A DNA stretch of 37,078 bases, taken from Paenibacillus pasadenensis DSM 19293. Its GTDB lineage: Bacteria > Bacillota > Bacilli > Paenibacillales > Paenibacillaceae. The stretch's first letter is position 1. Each line of letters opens with the position of its first letter. Of the stretch, positions 23,838 through 32,226 are shown one piece after another. The notes below the pieces were generated by a model, which saw nothing but the letters and a program-made list of their open reading frames with translations, was not told where the DNA came from and did not search any database. The DNA lies in the NCBI RefSeq assembly GCF_000422485.1, contig NZ_KE383857.1, positions 1 to 37,078 of the forward strand, read 5' to 3'. The translations under genes and the position numbers were made by a program.

Positions 23838-24050
23838 TCAAACGCGGCGGCATTCCTGCGCGAGCCGGGCGGCCTTGGCGCGCCAGTCTTCGATCGCCGG
23901 ACTGCGGCGGAGCGTGAACGCCGACAGCGCGGAGACGAAGGCGAGGCGGAGATAGGCTCCCCTGAAGATGTTCGGCGTGGAGAAGAACGGATCCTTTTCG
24001 ATAATGCGGAACGATGACGCAGCGCTGGGACGGCGGGCAGTCGACGCCAT
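23838..24050 (-). CDS. Small basic protein, unknown
   Basis: A 70-residue Arg/Ala-rich protein from ATG 24050 with a strong AAGGAGG site upstream; the longer frame to 24209 has no support. A hydrophobic patch (AYLRLAFVSALSAFTL) near the middle may associate with the membrane, and the tail is basic (EDWRAKAARLAQECRR). I do not recognise the family. It lies upstream of the PgsA-type gene on the same strand. Confidence 0.6.
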   Translation of the reverse strand: MASTARRPSAASSFRIIEKDPFFSTPNIFRGAYLRLAFVSALSAFTLRRSPAIEDWRAKAARLAQECRRV

Positions 24051-24229
24051 GGCAGTCAGCCTCCTTAAATCGAGAATTGTCTGAATTATAACATATCGAC
24101 CAGCACCTTCCATATGGGGCGCGACTGATCTTCCCTTTTCCAGAGGCCGAGGGTACAATGAAGCTCCTGGAACGTTTGTTTGGCTGTTGGAGCTCCAGGA
24201 ACTCCGCATGCGAGGGGGAACTTCAGGCG

Positions 24230-25342
24230 ATGGCCTTTATGTTCAAGGCAGGCGACTATCCCGAGAAGCCCGGCTGCTATCTGATGCGCGATGAGCAGGA
24301 CCGGCTGCTGTACGTCGGAAAATCGAAGAATCTAAGGAGCCGCCTGCGGTCCTATTTCCATACGAACCACAAGAGCAAGCGGCTGCGGGAGCTGGTCGCG
24401 AACATCGCCCGCATCGAGGTGCTGCTCGTCAACAACGAGACGGAGAGCCTGCTGCTCGAGAACAATCTCATCAAGATCCACAAGCCTCCGTACAATCGGG
24501 CGCTCAAGAAGGACAACAGCGGCTACGCCTACCTGATGCTCACCGACGAGGAGATTCCGCGTCTGGCGGTGCATTACCGCGACCGCAGGGAGCCGGAGGA
24601 GCGGATCGCCGCCACGGCGGCTCCGGGCAAGCGGTTCGGGCCGTTCGCGAGCGCGCGTTTCCGCAACGAGCTGCTGGAGTTCGTCGCCGACCACTACAAG
24701 CTGCGCTCTTGCACGAAGCTGCCCAAGCGGGCTTGCCTGCTGTACCATATCGGGCGCTGCGGCGGCATCTGCGAAGGCCATATGAGCCGCGAGGAGTACA
24801 TAGAGCAGGTGCGCCAGGTGTCGGAGCTGCTGTTCGACGGGAACAAGGATGCGCTCGTCGCCCGCATGTACGCCCAGATGACGGAGTACGCGGAGCAGCT
24901 CAAGTTCGAGAAGGCCCAGAACATGCTGAGCCACATCCGCAACCTGGAGAAGACGCCGGAGCAGCAGATCGTCGACCGGGAAACGGATCTGATGCAGGAG
25001 GTGCTTTACTTCGGCGAGGACACTGTGCTCGTGGCCAAGGTCCAGCAGGGCATGCTGCGCGAGCTGCAGCTGCATGGCCTTGATGGCGGCGGGGAGGCGG
25101 CCTGCGACCGCTTCCTGATCCGCCGCTACCGCGAGCAGCAGCTGCCGGACGAGCTGATCGTCAACCGCATCGCCGACCCGGCGGCCGTGCGCCGGGCGCT
25201 GCGGCGGCCTGCGGACCGCTCGCGGCCTGCGCTTGTCATCACGCTGCCGAAGCGCGGCTTGAAGCATTCGCTGCTCCAGCTGTGCAAGCAGAACTACGAG
25301 TTCCGCATGGAGGCGGCAGCGGCAGCGGCGGCCAAGCGTTGA
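24230..25342 (+). CDS. Short UvrC-like GIY-YIG nuclease
   Basis: A 370-residue relative of excinuclease subunit C. The GIY-YIG domain starts GCYLMRDEQDRLLYVGKSKN and has RLRSYF and ESLLLENNLIKIHKPPYN. The cysteine-rich stretch (SCTKLPKRACLLYHIGRCGG) and a UVR domain (AEQLKFEKAQNML) follow. The C-terminal RNase-H-like endonuclease and HhH domains of UvrC are absent. So it can make only the GIY-YIG (3') cut, as Cho does in E. coli, though Cho lacks the UVR domain seen here. ATG 24230 has GAGGGGG upstream; ATG 24158 would add 24 non-conserved residues. A full uvrC is expected elsewhere in the genome. Confidence 0.85.
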   Translation: MAFMFKAGDYPEKPGCYLMRDEQDRLLYVGKSKNLRSRLRSYFHTNHKSKRLRELVANIARIEVLLVNNETESLLLENNLIKIHKPPYNRALKKDNSGYAYLMLTDEEIPRLAVHYRDRREPEERIAATAAPGKRFGPFASARFRNELLEFVADHYKLRSCTKLPKRACLLYHIGRCGGICEGHMSREEYIEQVRQVSELLFDGNKDALVARMYAQMTEYAEQLKFEKAQNMLSHIRNLEKTPEQQIVDRETDLMQEVLYFGEDTVLVAKVQQGMLRELQLHGLDGGGEAACDRFLIRRYREQQLPDELIVNRIADPAAVRRALRRPADRSRPALVITLPKRGLKHSLLQLCKQNYEFRMEAAAAAAAKR

Positions 25343-25480
25343 AGAGGGCGCGAGGCGGGGCGGGAAGGGGACGAGACTGACTGGCGCGAGAAACGACGGC
25401 TAGGGCAGGGCGGGACACGATCCGCGCGGCTTCGGCGGAGCCTCTCCGAGGTAATGGAGAAGAAAAGGAGGGCTTGAGCG

Positions 25481-26335
25481 ATGGCGCAGCCAATCATGCT
25501 AGTCACCGGCGGGAACGCCGGCATGGGTCTTGAGACGGTCATCGGACTGGCCCGCTCGGGAGCGAGGGTCGTGCTGCTGAGCCGCGATCCGGGACGCGGA
25601 GCGGCGGCTCGGGAGGAAGCGCTGCGGCGCAGCGGGCCCGGTCCGGCGGACATCGAGCTGGTGACCGCCGACCTCGCTTCGCTCGCGAGCATCGAGGCTT
25701 TCGCAGAGCGGTTCCACAGCCGCTACCCGCGGCTCGACGTGCTCGTGAACAACGCCGGAGTCGTCACGATCCGGCGCGAGGAGACGGAGGACGGCTTCGA
25801 GCGGATGCTCGGCGTCAACCATCTCGGCCATTTCGCGCTGACCGGGCGCCTGCTGCCCGCGCTGCTCGCAGCCCCGGCGGCGAGAGTCGTCGTCGTGTCC
25901 TCCGGGGCGCATAAGGCGGGGCGGATTCACGATCCCGACCCGCATCTGCGCAAAGGCTTCAACGTGGTCAAAGGCTACGCTCAGTCCAAGCTCGCAAACC
26001 TGCTGTTCACGCTGGAGCTGCGCGAGCGGCTGCGGGAGACGGCGGTCCGCGCCCATGCGCTCCATCCTGGAGCGGTGGCGACAAGCCTCGGCGTCAGCCG
26101 GGAAACCGGCTTCGGGCGCGGCATTTACAGACTGCTGCGGCCGTTTTTCCAGACGGCGGAGGAGGGAGCCGCGACGGCGATCCATCTGGCGCTGTCCGAG
26201 GAGGGCGGCCGCGAGGGGAGCTTGTACTACGCCGACAGCAAGCCGCTGCGGCCCGCCGCCAAGGCGGAGGATCTCGACGCGGCCCGGCGCCTGTGGGCAT
26301 GGAGCGAGCAGCAGACGGGCGTGCGCTGGGACTGA
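25481..26335 (+). CDS. Short-chain dehydrogenase/reductase
   Basis: A 284-residue classical SDR. Cofactor motif TGGNAGMG at the N-terminus, NNAGV near residue 86, catalytic Ser in VVVVSSGAHKAG, and the Tyr-x3-Lys pair in KGYAQSKLAN. The arrangement resembles the retinol dehydrogenase-like branch (LDVLVNNAGVV, NHLGHFALTGRLLP, HPGAVAT), but the substrate is not predictable. It probably uses NADP(H), since a basic residue (SRD) follows the second strand. AGGAGGG precedes ATG 25481. Confidence 0.88.
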   Translation: MAQPIMLVTGGNAGMGLETVIGLARSGARVVLLSRDPGRGAAAREEALRRSGPGPADIELVTADLASLASIEAFAERFHSRYPRLDVLVNNAGVVTIRREETEDGFERMLGVNHLGHFALTGRLLPALLAAPAARVVVVSSGAHKAGRIHDPDPHLRKGFNVVKGYAQSKLANLLFTLELRERLRETAVRAHALHPGAVATSLGVSRETGFGRGIYRLLRPFFQTAEEGAATAIHLALSEEGGREGSLYYADSKPLRPAAKAEDLDAARRLWAWSEQQTGVRWD

Positions 26336-26344
26336 GGCTTTGAC

Positions 26345-26430
26345 GAGGCTTTGACGGCGGATGGGCGGCAGATGGACGAGGATGGACGGCAGATGGACGG
26401 CGGATGGAAGAGGATGGAAGAGGATGAACC
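26345..26430. repeat. Imperfect GATGGA/GGCAGATGGAC repeats
   Basis: A run of GATGGAC, GGCAGATGGAC and GGATGGAAGA units follows the SDR stop codon. Purine-rich simple sequence without a frame or site that I recognise. Confidence 0.6.
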
Positions 26431-26454
26431 GTGGATGGCCGCGGAGCATGAAGT

Positions 26455-26488
26455 AAGAGCGAGCTGCTCCCGGCAGCCCGCTCTTTTA
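26455..26488 (+). terminator. Rho-independent terminator
   Basis: AAGAGCGAGCTGC pairs with GCAGCCCGCTCTT (one mismatch) around TCCCG, followed by TTTA. It ends the SDR gene. Confidence 0.75.
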
Positions 26489-26560
26489 TTGTTGCATGCC
26501 CTTGCCCGATGCCGGATTCCTAAGTGCTCGATCCTGCCGGCTACGCTGAGGGCGGCTTTG

Positions 26561-26754
26561 CTAACGACGACTGAGACGCTTACAGACCGTTTTTTCGCCT
26601 GTGCGGATTTCTAACGACGGCTCAGACGCTTAAAGCCGCCCGCTCCTCGTTTTTGCAGGCTTTTGGGGAGTTTTGCTGCATCTAAGCGTCTCACGAGTCG
26701 TTGCATTTTTCGGAGTCGTGATTTAGCCCCTCTAACAATCTGATCCGTCGTTAG
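26561..26754. repeat. 22-bp dispersed repeats, direct and inverted
   Basis: CTAACGACGACTGAGACGCTTA (26561-26582) and CTAACGACGGCTCAGACGCTTA (26611-26632) are direct copies 50 bases apart. A third copy is inverted at 26683-26704 (TAAGCGTCTCACGAGTCGTTGC), and a half copy, also inverted, ends at 26754 (CCGTCGTTAG). The spacers are T-rich. No gene overlaps. The rest of 26489-26955 holds nothing else that I recognise except the tandem repeat below. Confidence 0.75.
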
Positions 26755-26847
26755 CCTGTGGCGGCGCGCCTAAGGACGGATGCCGTAGGCAGCTGGGACG
26801 GCTTCAGATCGGCAAGTGTCTGCGACTGTGAAACAGAGCCGACGCCA

Positions 26848-26935
26848 TCAAGGCAAGCTGCGGGCAAACCGCAGGCAAGCTGCGGGCAAGCTGCAGGCAA
26901 GCCGCGGGCAAGCTGCGGGCAAACCGCTCCGGTTC
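26848..26935. repeat. 11-bp tandem repeat (CAAGCTGCGGG)
   Basis: About eight copies of CAAGCTGCGGG and variants (CAAACCGCAGG, CAAGCCGCGGG) run head to tail in the space downstream of the minus-strand hydrolase gene. Expected to vary in copy number by slippage. Confidence 0.8.
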
Positions 26936-26955
26936 CCTCGGGCGGCGACTTGCCC

Positions 26956-27774
26956 TCAAGGCAGGCCGCGGACGAACTGCTCCAGCTCCTGCTGGAAGCG
27001 GTCGGCTTCGTCCTGGAACAAGCCGTGGCCGCTTTTGGCGAACCGGACCGCCGACGCGCCAGGTATGGCGGCGGCCAGTCCTTGGGCTGCCTCGGGCGTG
27101 ACGACCCGGTCGTGGGCGCCGTAGAACACCGCCGTCGGAACGGCGATTCGGGTGAGCTCCTCCGCGCTCGTCCGCTCCTGCTGCATGGCGCGGGCGAGGC
27201 CGAGCGTCGCGCTCAGCGGACTGTCCATCGCGAGGCCGGAAAACCAGCTCATATACTCCGGGCTGTGATAGCGGTAAAAAAGCTGGCGGGCGAACTCCGC
27301 CGCCATCTGCGGCCGGTCGAGCCGGGCGTGGCGGATGAGCCGCTCGAGCCGTCCGCTCGCCTCGTCGGCTGTCGGAGCATCCGGCTGGAGCAGGGACGGC
27401 GCGGCCGGCGAGATCAGCAGCAGGCCGCTGACGCCGCTGTCCGCGTGCCGGCTCATGTAGCGGACGGCCGTCGCGGCTGCGGAGGAAAAGGCGGCAAGCG
27501 CGAAGCGCTCCAGTCCGAGCGCATCGACGATGCGCCGCAGGTCGTCGGCAAGCCGGTCGCTGCCGTAGCCGTCCGCCGGCGCGTCGGAGCGGCCGAAGCC
27601 GCGCAGGTCCGGCGCGACGCAGCGGATGCCGGCTTCCGGCAGCAGCGCCAGCTGGCGATCGAACATGCGATGGCTGAGCGGCCAGCCGTGGAGGAGCAGC
27701 ACGGTCTGGCCGCCGGCAGGGCCGGACTGATGGGCATACAGCGAGACGCCGTCGTCGGTCGGCACCCAGGTCAT
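26956..27774 (-). CDS. Alpha/beta hydrolase with unusual nucleophile elbow
   Basis: A 272-residue alpha/beta hydrolase from ATG 27774 (AAGGAGG upstream); the longer frame to 28149 has no support. LLLHGWPLSHRMFD forms the oxyanion region, APDLRGFGRSD follows, and the late Asp and His are in YGAHDRVV and SGHGLFQDEAD. At the nucleophile elbow the usual G-x-S-x-G reads AAFSSAAATA, so both flanking glycines are alanine or similar while a serine remains. Activity may be kept but is less certain. The closest general type is the haloperoxidase/esterase-like single-domain hydrolase. Confidence 0.85.
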   Translation of the reverse strand: MTWVPTDDGVSLYAHQSGPAGGQTVLLLHGWPLSHRMFDRQLALLPEAGIRCVAPDLRGFGRSDAPADGYGSDRLADDLRRIVDALGLERFALAAFSSAAATAVRYMSRHADSGVSGLLLISPAAPSLLQPDAPTADEASGRLERLIRHARLDRPQMAAEFARQLFYRYHSPEYMSWFSGLAMDSPLSATLGLARAMQQERTSAEELTRIAVPTAVFYGAHDRVVTPEAAQGLAAAIPGASAVRFAKSGHGLFQDEADRFQQELEQFVRGLP

Positions 27775-28073
27775 GGAAAAAGCCTCCTTTTCACGAGATC
27801 GTCTGTTACTGTATGAGCCGTCCGGCCCGCATATGAGCGCCTTCGGCCGGCAGACCTCCCTGGCAGGCAGCCTGGCAAGGGAAGGTGGCCGCAAGCCTGC
27901 TCCGCTTCGGACGGAGGCGGCCGCCGCAGGATGATGGGATCGGATCGCGCTTGTCGAAGTTGATCTTTTCGCATCGCTTGGGCATATAATGGATGACAAG
28001 CCCTGACCTGCGCGGAGCGAGGCGCCAGTCGCGCCATGGACGAAACGAACGATGAGCCGAAAGGGGGATGGCG

Positions 28074-29066
28074 GTGAAAAGAAGCTTCGATTCCGGAGGC
28101 GGAAGCCGGCTGGGCGGGCAGGAGCCTGAAGAGCGCTCGGACCGTCCAACCCGCGCCCGAGAGGACGCGCCGGAGAGTCCGAGCCGTCCGACCCGCGCCC
28201 GAGAGGACTTGCCGGAGAATCTGAGCCGTCCGGCCCGCGCCCGAGAGGACGTGCCGGAGAATCCGAGCCATCCGGCCCGCGCCCGAGAGGACGCGCCGGG
28301 GAATCCGAGTCGTCCGACTCGAGCCCGAGAGGACGCGCCGGAGAATCCGAGCCGTCCGGCCCGCGCCCGAGAGGACGCGCCGGAGAATCCGAGCCGTCCG
28401 GCCCGAGCCCGAGGGAGCGGGCCGAGGCGCATCTGGCCGCGCCTGCTCGCCGTGCTGCTGTACGCGGCGCTGCTCGGGCTCGTCTGGTACGAGCGCGAGG
28501 CGATCTCGGCCTGGCTGGCCGGAGCGCGGCCGGCGCCGCTGCCGATGCTGGCGGCGGCGTTTGCGCTGGCGTTTTTCCCGGTGTTCCCGTACGCGGCCGT
28601 CATCGCCACGCTCGGCTATCTGTTCGGCGCGCTCGGAGGCGGCGTCATCAGCCTGAGCGCCACCTGGCTCGCATGCCTCGCATCCTACGCGGGCTTCCGC
28701 CTGCTGTTCCGCGACCGCGGCCGCGCCTGGCTGGAGCGGACCGGCCGGCTCGATCGGCTCGTGCGGCTGACGGAGCGCAGCCCGTTCCTGTTCGTGCTCG
28801 TCGCGAGGGTCGTGCCCGTCGTGCCGGAAATGACGGTCGACGCCTACGCCGCGCTCACCGGCATCCGGCTGCGGACCTATGCGGCGGCCTCGCTGCTCGG
28901 CAAGGCGCCCGGCATGCTGTTCTTCGCCACGCTCGGCGGCAGCGGCGGCAGCGGTCCGCTGCGGATCGGCGCGCTCGTGCTCGCTTACCTGGCGTTCCTC
29001 GCGGCGGTCTTCATCGCCTACCGGATGCTGACTGCCCGTCCCGCCTCTCCTCCGGAAGCCGACTGA
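28074..29066 (+). CDS. TVP38/VTT-domain membrane protein with repeat tail
   Basis: Residues 1-120 are a hydrophilic tail made mostly of about six copies of a 14-residue unit (RPARAREDAPENPS and variants). The rest is a TVP38/TMEM64-type VTT domain: FFPVFPYAAVIATLGYLFG, LFRDRGRAWLE, VLVARVVPVVPEMTVDAYAA and GKAPGMLFFATLGG, with about five hydrophobic segments. VTT/DedA-like proteins act in lipid or membrane-potential homeostasis, but this member's role is unknown. GTG 28074 is preferred because the AAGGGGG site abuts ATG 28068. A tail of such repeats is unusual for the family. Confidence 0.8.
   Translation: MKRSFDSGGGSRLGGQEPEERSDRPTRAREDAPESPSRPTRAREDLPENLSRPARAREDVPENPSHPARAREDAPGNPSRPTRAREDAPENPSRPARAREDAPENPSRPARARGSGPRRIWPRLLAVLLYAALLGLVWYEREAISAWLAGARPAPLPMLAAAFALAFFPVFPYAAVIATLGYLFGALGGGVISLSATWLACLASYAGFRLLFRDRGRAWLERTGRLDRLVRLTERSPFLFVLVARVVPVVPEMTVDAYAALTGIRLRTYAAASLLGKAPGMLFFATLGGSGGSGPLRIGALVLAYLAFLAAVFIAYRMLTARPASPPEAD
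28142..28412 (+). repeat. 42-bp coding minisatellite
   Basis: Six or more 42-bp units encode the 14-residue repeat in the N-terminal tail of the VTT protein. Each begins near CGTCCGGCCCGCGCCCGAG. The unit length keeps the frame, so copy number can vary between strains. Confidence 0.85.
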
Positions 29067-29145
29067 CTGAGCGGGCGCTCGCGCGGGCATGAAAAGCCTG
29101 AAGAGGAGGCCTCGAACGACTCGCATCCTTGGGAGGAGCGACATC

Positions 29146-29274
29146 ATGGAATACATGCCGCGCTGGATGGCCGGCAAGCTGCCGGCGCATGGGAATGGCA
29201 AGCAGGAAGGACGCGGCGGCGATGCCGAAACAAGCTGGGACTGGCCTGGCGGAAAACGAAAAGCAGAAAAGTGA
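29146..29274 (+). CDS. Possible 42-residue small protein
   Basis: ATG 29146 follows a good GGGAGGAG site seven bases upstream. The product starts EYMPRWMAGKLPAHGNGKQ and ends in a Lys-rich tail. No homologue comes to mind. The downstream DNA (29260-29340) is a low-complexity run of GAAAGCC units. It could be a real micro-gene or a chance frame. Confidence 0.35.
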   Translation: MEYMPRWMAGKLPAHGNGKQEGRGGDAETSWDWPGGKRKAEK

Positions 29275-29390
29275 AAAAGCGGAAAACGATAAGACGAAAG
29301 CCGAAAGCCGAAAGCCGAAAGCGCAGAAGCGGGAGCCGGGCCAGCCTGGCGCCGCGCCGCAACGAAGAAAAAAAGAAAGGCTGGGGAAGC

Positions 29391-29723
29391 ATGGGGTTGA
29401 CGGAAACGAGCGAGAAGGAATTCATGGCGATCGGAAGGCTTCACCGCCAGGAGGCGGTCTTTTTTGCGACGCCGCTGTGCGGCACCTGCAAAGTAGCCGA
29501 GCGCATGCTGGAAATCGCCGCGGCCGCGCCGGGGACGATGCCGGTGCAGAAGCTGAACGTGAACTTCGCCCCGACGCTGCGGGAGCGGTGGAAGATCGCC
29601 AGCGTGCCGGCGCTCGCGCTGTTGGAGGACGGCGTCCCGTATCGGATCGTCTATGCGATGAGGTCCGCGGGCGACCTGTACGAGGCTCTGAGACAAAAGC
29701 GGCAGGACCAGCCGCACGGTTGA
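29391..29723 (+). CDS. Thioredoxin-like protein
   Basis: A 110-residue thioredoxin-fold protein. The redox motif is CGTC in FFATPLCGTCKVAERML (about residue 30), and the conserved cis-proline is in IASVPALALLEDG. The CxxC is CGTC instead of CGPC, as in many small Bacillus thioredoxin-like (YtpP-like) proteins. It probably reduces disulfides in the cytoplasm, since no signal peptide is seen. ATG 29391 has GGGGAAG upstream; a longer frame from 29271 reads through repeated Lys/Arg codons and is unlikely. Confidence 0.8.
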   Translation: MGLTETSEKEFMAIGRLHRQEAVFFATPLCGTCKVAERMLEIAAAAPGTMPVQKLNVNFAPTLRERWKIASVPALALLEDGVPYRIVYAMRSAGDLYEALRQKRQDQPHG

Positions 29724-29760
29724 GGCCGACGATAGGAAGGCATTCGACATCATTCGCGTT

Positions 29761-29792
29761 AATCTACCTGACATATCGGGTAGATTTTTTTC
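29761..29792 (+). terminator. Rho-independent terminator
   Basis: AATCTACC pairs with GGTAGATT around TGACATATCG, followed by a T-run. It ends the thioredoxin-like gene and precedes the amino-acid transporter operon. The 29793-29943 leader is AT-rich with a possible -10 TATGAT near 29862; I see no riboswitch or T-box signature. Confidence 0.75.
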
Positions 29793-29943
29793 TATTTATA
29801 GGAAAAAAGTCGCATAAATGGACCTCGATTGATTTTTGTATTCAAAATATCGGAGGGTTAGGTTATGATATTTTACACGACCATGACGTTTTATCGAGTT
29901 CATGGCCTAGATGTAGTTCAAATTTCCGAATGGGAGGCCAGGC

Positions 29944-30672
29944 ATGATCTCTTTCCGGCAGGTCAACAAGCATTACGGCAGCTTTCACGTGCTGAAGGAC
30001 ATCGATCTGGATATCGCCGAGGGCGAGGTCGTCGTCATCATCGGCCCTTCGGGCTCCGGCAAGAGCACGCTGCTCCGCTGCATCAACCGCTTGGAGGACA
30101 TCTCGGGCGGCAGCCTCACCGTCGGCGGCGTCTCCGTGCATGACAAGACGACGGACATCAACGCACTGCGGCGAGGCATCGGCATGGTATTCCAGCATTT
30201 CAACCTGTACCCGCATCTGAAGGTCATCGACAACATCACGCTCGCGCCGGTGCAGGCCGGCAAGGTGAGCAAGGAGGAAGCGCGGCGCACGGCCATGCAC
30301 TACCTGGAGAAGGTCGGCATCCCGGACAAGGCGGAGTCCTATCCGTCGGAGCTGTCGGGCGGCCAGCAGCAGCGGGTGGCGATCGCGAGGGGGCTCGCGA
30401 TGAAGCCGAACGTCATGCTGTTCGACGAGCCGACGTCGGCGCTCGATCCGGAGGTCATCGGCGAGGTGCTCTCCGTCATGAAGCTGCTGGCCAAGGAAGG
30501 CATGACGATGGCCGTCGTGACGCATGAGATGGGCTTCGCCCGCGAGGTTGCGGACCGGGTCGTCTTCATGGACGAGGGCCGCATCGTGGAGCAGGCCGCT
30601 CCGGCCGACTTCTTCCGGCAGCCCGAGCAGCCGCGGGCGCGCGACTTCCTGAGCCGCGTCATCAATCATTAG
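29944..30672 (+). CDS. glnQ: Polar amino-acid ABC transporter ATPase
   Basis: A 242-residue ATPase of the GlnQ/HisP type. Walker [14 protein letters not shown] (about residue 35), Q-loop in [13 protein letters not shown], signature [15 protein letters not shown], Walker [15 protein letters not shown] and switch histidine in VVTHEM. The [16 protein letters not shown] sequence is typical of glutamine/glutamate/histidine importers. It is the first of four co-directional genes with the binding protein and two permeases. GGAGG lies before ATG 29944. The exact amino acid is not determined by sequence. Confidence 0.92.
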   Translation: MISFRQVNKHYGSFHVLKDIDLDIAEGEVVVIIGPSGSGKSTLLRCINRLEDISGGSLTVGGVSVHDKTTDINALRRGIGMVFQHFNLYPHLKVIDNITLAPVQAGKVSKEEARRTAMHYLEKVGIPDKAESYPSELSGGQQQRVAIARGLAMKPNVMLFDEPTSALDPEVIGEVLSVMKLLAKEGMTMAVVTHEMGFAREVADRVVFMDEGRIVEQAAPADFFRQPEQPRARDFLSRVINH

Positions 30673-30699
30673 CACGAGATCGAAAGGGGACGAGAAAAG

Positions 30700-31557
30700 A
30701 TGAGAAAAAGAAGATGGCTTGGCGCAGGGGCATCCCTGCTGCTGCTGGCGACAGTCGCCCTGACCGGATGCGGCGCGAAAAACGAGCCGGCGTCGACGAA
30801 TACGGGCGGCTCGGCGACGACCGCTCCGGCAGACGATGGCTCCGCCGTGCAGGCGATCAAGGACCGCGGCAAGCTCGTCGTCGGCGTCAAGTTCGACACG
30901 AAGCTGTTCGGCCTGAAGGATCCGGGCAGCGGCGAGGTCGAAGGCTTCGACATCGACGTCGCGCGCGCGATCGCCAAGAAGATCCTCGGCGACGAGACGA
31001 AGCTCGAGCTCAAGGAAGTGACGAGCAAGACGCGCATCCCGATGCTCGACAACGGCGAGATCGATCTCATCGTGGCGACGATGACGATCAACGAGGAGCG
31101 CAAGACGCAGGTCGACTTCTCGGATGTGTATTTCCACGCCGGCCAGTCGCTGCTCGTCAAGAAGGGCAGCGCGATCAAAAGCATCGACGACGTGACCAAG
31201 GACACCAAGGTCATCGGCCAGAAGGGCGCCACCTCGATCAAGAACATCGAGGAGAAGGTGCCGGGCCTGCGCGTGCAGCAGTACGAGAACTACCAGGAGG
31301 CGTTCACCGCGCTCAAGGCCGGCAAGGGCGAGGTGCTGACGACCGACAACGCGATTCTGTTCGGCATGAGCCAGCAGGATCCGGAGTATGTCGTCGTCGG
31401 AGGCACGTTCACCGACGAGCCTTACGGCATCGCCGCCAAGAAGGGCAATGCCGATCTCGTCGCCGCCGTCAACGAGACGCTCAAGGAACTGAAGGACAGC
31501 GGCGACTACGCGGCCCTCTATGAGAAATGGATGGGCGAGAAGCCGCCGGAGGAATAA
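30700..31557 (+). CDS. glnH: Amino-acid ABC transporter binding lipoprotein
   Basis: A 285-residue solute-binding protein (SBP_bac_3). The signal ends in a lipobox (VALTGC), so the mature protein is tethered to the outer face of the membrane by a diacylglyceryl-cysteine, followed by a Thr/Ser-rich spacer. The binding domain begins AIKDRGKLVVGVKFDTKLFG, with GFDIDVARAIAKKILG and VDFSDVYFHAGQSLLVKK as seen in glutamine/glutamate/cystine binders. It is between the ATPase and permease genes. AAAGGGGA precedes ATG 30700. Confidence 0.92.
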   Translation: MRKRRWLGAGASLLLLATVALTGCGAKNEPASTNTGGSATTAPADDGSAVQAIKDRGKLVVGVKFDTKLFGLKDPGSGEVEGFDIDVARAIAKKILGDETKLELKEVTSKTRIPMLDNGEIDLIVATMTINEERKTQVDFSDVYFHAGQSLLVKKGSAIKSIDDVTKDTKVIGQKGATSIKNIEEKVPGLRVQQYENYQEAFTALKAGKGEVLTTDNAILFGMSQQDPEYVVVGGTFTDEPYGIAAKKGNADLVAAVNETLKELKDSGDYAALYEKWMGEKPPEE

Positions 31558-31560
31558 CGG

Positions 31561-32211
31561 ATGGACTTCTCCTTTGTCGGCTCCTACTCCGGAGATTTCC
31601 TCGAGGGCTTCAAGAATACGATCTACGCCAGCCTGCTCGGGCTGGCCGGCAGCTTTGTCCTCGGCCTCGTGCTCGCCGTCATGCGCATCGCGCCGTGGAA
31701 GGCGCTGCGGGCGATCGGCACGGCGTACGTCGAGTTTTTCCGCAACATCCCGCTGCTGCTCGTCGTGTACATCTTCTACCTCGGCCTGCCGTCGCTCGGC
31801 GCCGATCTGGACGGCTTCGCCTCCGGCACGCTCGGCCTCATGATCTACACCTCGGCGTTCATCGCCGAGGCGGTGCGGGCCGGCATCCAGTCGGTCCCGG
31901 CCGGGCAGATGGAGGCGGCGCGCTCGACCGGCCTCAGCTACGTGCAGGCGATGCGGCTCGTCATTCTGCCGCAGGCGGTGCGCATCGTCATTCCGCCGAT
32001 CACCAACCAGTTTCTGAACCTGGTCAAGAACTCGTCGATTCTCGGGGTCGTCGCTGGCTTCGACCTGATGTACTTCGCCGACAACGTCAACAGCTATACG
32101 TTCCAGACGATGGAGACCTATATGGTCGCGGCGGCGTTCTATCTGATCCTGACCGTTCCGCTGGCCTATGCGACCAACGTGCTTGAGCGCAAGCTGGCGC
32201 GGACGGGCTAG
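31561..32211 (+). CDS. glnM: Amino-acid ABC transporter permease 1
   Basis: A 216-residue His/Glu/Gln/Arg/opine-type permease. Five hydrophobic segments, starting FLEGFKNTIYASLLGLAGS, with VEFFRNIPLLL and the EAA-type coupling loop near EAARSTGLSYVQAMRLVILP. It starts three bases after the binding-protein stop, so it is tightly coupled. It forms the channel with the second permease; assignment of glnM or glnP between the two is by order only. Confidence 0.88.
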   Translation: MDFSFVGSYSGDFLEGFKNTIYASLLGLAGSFVLGLVLAVMRIAPWKALRAIGTAYVEFFRNIPLLLVVYIFYLGLPSLGADLDGFASGTLGLMIYTSAFIAEAVRAGIQSVPAGQMEAARSTGLSYVQAMRLVILPQAVRIVIPPITNQFLNLVKNSSILGVVAGFDLMYFADNVNSYTFQTMETYMVAAAFYLILTVPLAYATNVLERKLARTG

Positions 32212-32226
32212 AGAGGAGGAATCGGC

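Noticed and set aside
27771-29774. 667-codon minus-strand frame across the VTT and thioredoxin-like genes
   Set aside because: Shadow frame; its repeats are the antisense of the 42-bp minisatellite and it has no family features.
29865-30143. 92-codon frame upstream of and overlapping glnQ
   Set aside because: Most of it is the out-of-frame start of glnQ; no good ribosome site.
29863-31137. Minus-strand frame opposite glnQ and glnH
   Set aside because: Shadow frame; both plus-strand proteins have full motifs.
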